A stretch of 13,567 bases of DNA from an uncultured Ruminococcus sp. (GTDB lineage: Bacteria; Bacillota; Clostridia; Oscillospirales; CAG-272), in NCBI GenBank assembly GCA_902783705.1, contig CACZSA010000384.1, forward strand, positions 1 to 13,567, read 5' to 3'. Below, in pieces: positions 13,319 to 13,567 of the stretch (position 1 is its first letter; each line of letters starts with the position of its first letter). The position numbers and the translations under genes are program-made. The notes under the pieces are model-generated. The model made no database searches. It had not been told where the DNA came from and saw only the letters and a program-made list of their open reading frames with translations.

Positions 13319-13567
13319 TCAGAATTCTTTCAGAAAGAACCGGTCCATCGTACTGTGCATGACCCACACGGGCCGCGGGATCTCCCGGTATCCGCTCTTC
13401 TCGTAGAGCCGGATCGCCGCCGTGAGGATAGAGTGCGTCTCGAGATAGATCCGCCCATACCCCGCCGCCCCGGCCGCTTTCTCGACATGCCGGAGAAGAG
13501 CTCTGCCAAGTCCCTTCCCCTTTGCCGCGTCGCAGAGGTAGAGCTTCTGCAGCTCGCAGCAGTCCGG
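13319..13567 (-). CDS. GNAT-family N-acetyltransferase, C-terminal part (cut by window edge)
   Basis: The last 82 codons of a GNAT protein. CELQKLYL is the usual beta-4 strand, KGKGLGRALL is the acetyl-CoA pyrophosphate-binding loop (motif A), GYGRIYLETHSILTAAIRLYEKSGY is motif B, and the tail MDRFFLKEF ends the fold. Such enzymes move acetyl from acetyl-CoA to an amine on a small molecule or protein; the substrate is not predictable. The start is outside the window. The 80 bp that follow hold an imperfect GTGT/ACAC-centred hairpin with no T-run, so I cannot say whether its transcript ends here or runs on into the GH43-like gene. Confidence 0.88.
   Translation of the reverse strand, partial: PDCCELQKLYLCDAAKGKGLGRALLRHVEKAAGAAGYGRIYLETHSILTAAIRLYEKSGYREIPRPVWVMHSTMDRFFLKEF

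Noticed and set aside
10305..13406. Plus-strand reading frame open for over 1000 codons opposite the sulfatase and GH43-like genes (similar long frames at 394-2094, 4616-7120 and 6762-8729)
   Set aside because: These run antisense to well-identified enzymes and cross their intergenic gaps, with Arg/Val/His-rich translations and no recognisable motifs. Open antisense frames are expected from GC-rich codon bias.

Overview
The window reads as part of a chromosome from a fairly GC-rich, probably anaerobic gut-type member of the Clostridia. This assignment is inferred from gene content and protein style, not from a marker gene. Supporting signs are a Clostridia-type PAP2 phosphatase N-terminus, a Cys-type sulfatase, a LuxS, a Cache/HAMP/SpoIIE-type phosphatase, sugar-type lipoprotein binding protein, AAGGAGG-like ribosome binding sites and sigma-A-like promoters with TGN-extended -10 boxes. 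Every gene I can support is on the minus strand, so transcription runs from high to low coordinates. There are no RNA genes, insertion sequences or CRISPR arrays, and no stretch over 300 bases without a gene, promoter or terminator.

Layout in the order of transcription. (1) 13567-10365: the 3' part of a GNAT acetyltransferase, then a GH43-like glycosidase with a C-terminal CBM6-like region, then a Cys-type sulfatase; gaps are 80 and 66 bp, with no convincing internal promoter. (2) 10368-7161: luxS with its own strong promoter, whose -35 box contains the sulfatase stop codon, then a calcineurin-like metallophosphoesterase, then a lipoprotein solute-binding protein, closed by a clear intrinsic terminator. 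(3) 7105-4718: a membrane-anchored Cache-HAMP-SpoIIE serine phosphatase with its own promoter and terminator. (4) 4647-3283: a GH29-type alpha-L-fucosidase with its own promoter. (5) 3222-508: an operon of a uroporphyrinogen-decarboxylase-family protein and an alkaline-phosphatase-superfamily phosphodiesterase carrying a LamG-like domain; its promoter is a near-consensus extended -10. (6) 399-1: the start of a PAP2-family membrane phosphatase with a palindrome at its promoter, in DNA of visibly lower GC.

How they fit together: the fucosidase, GH43-like enzyme, sulfatase and LamG-phosphodiesterase all lack signal peptides. The only exported carbohydrate protein is the binding lipoprotein. This suggests uptake of short, decorated (fucosylated, sulfated, perhaps phosphorylated or methylated) oligosaccharides and their breakdown inside the cell. 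No ABC permease, sulfatase-maturing radical SAM enzyme, corrinoid protein or anti-sigma partner is visible, so the set is incomplete here. The most promising little-described items are the UroD-like/LamG-phosphodiesterase pair, the luxS-phosphoesterase-binding protein unit, and the repeated TTGCAA-17-TGGTAWAAT promoter form.
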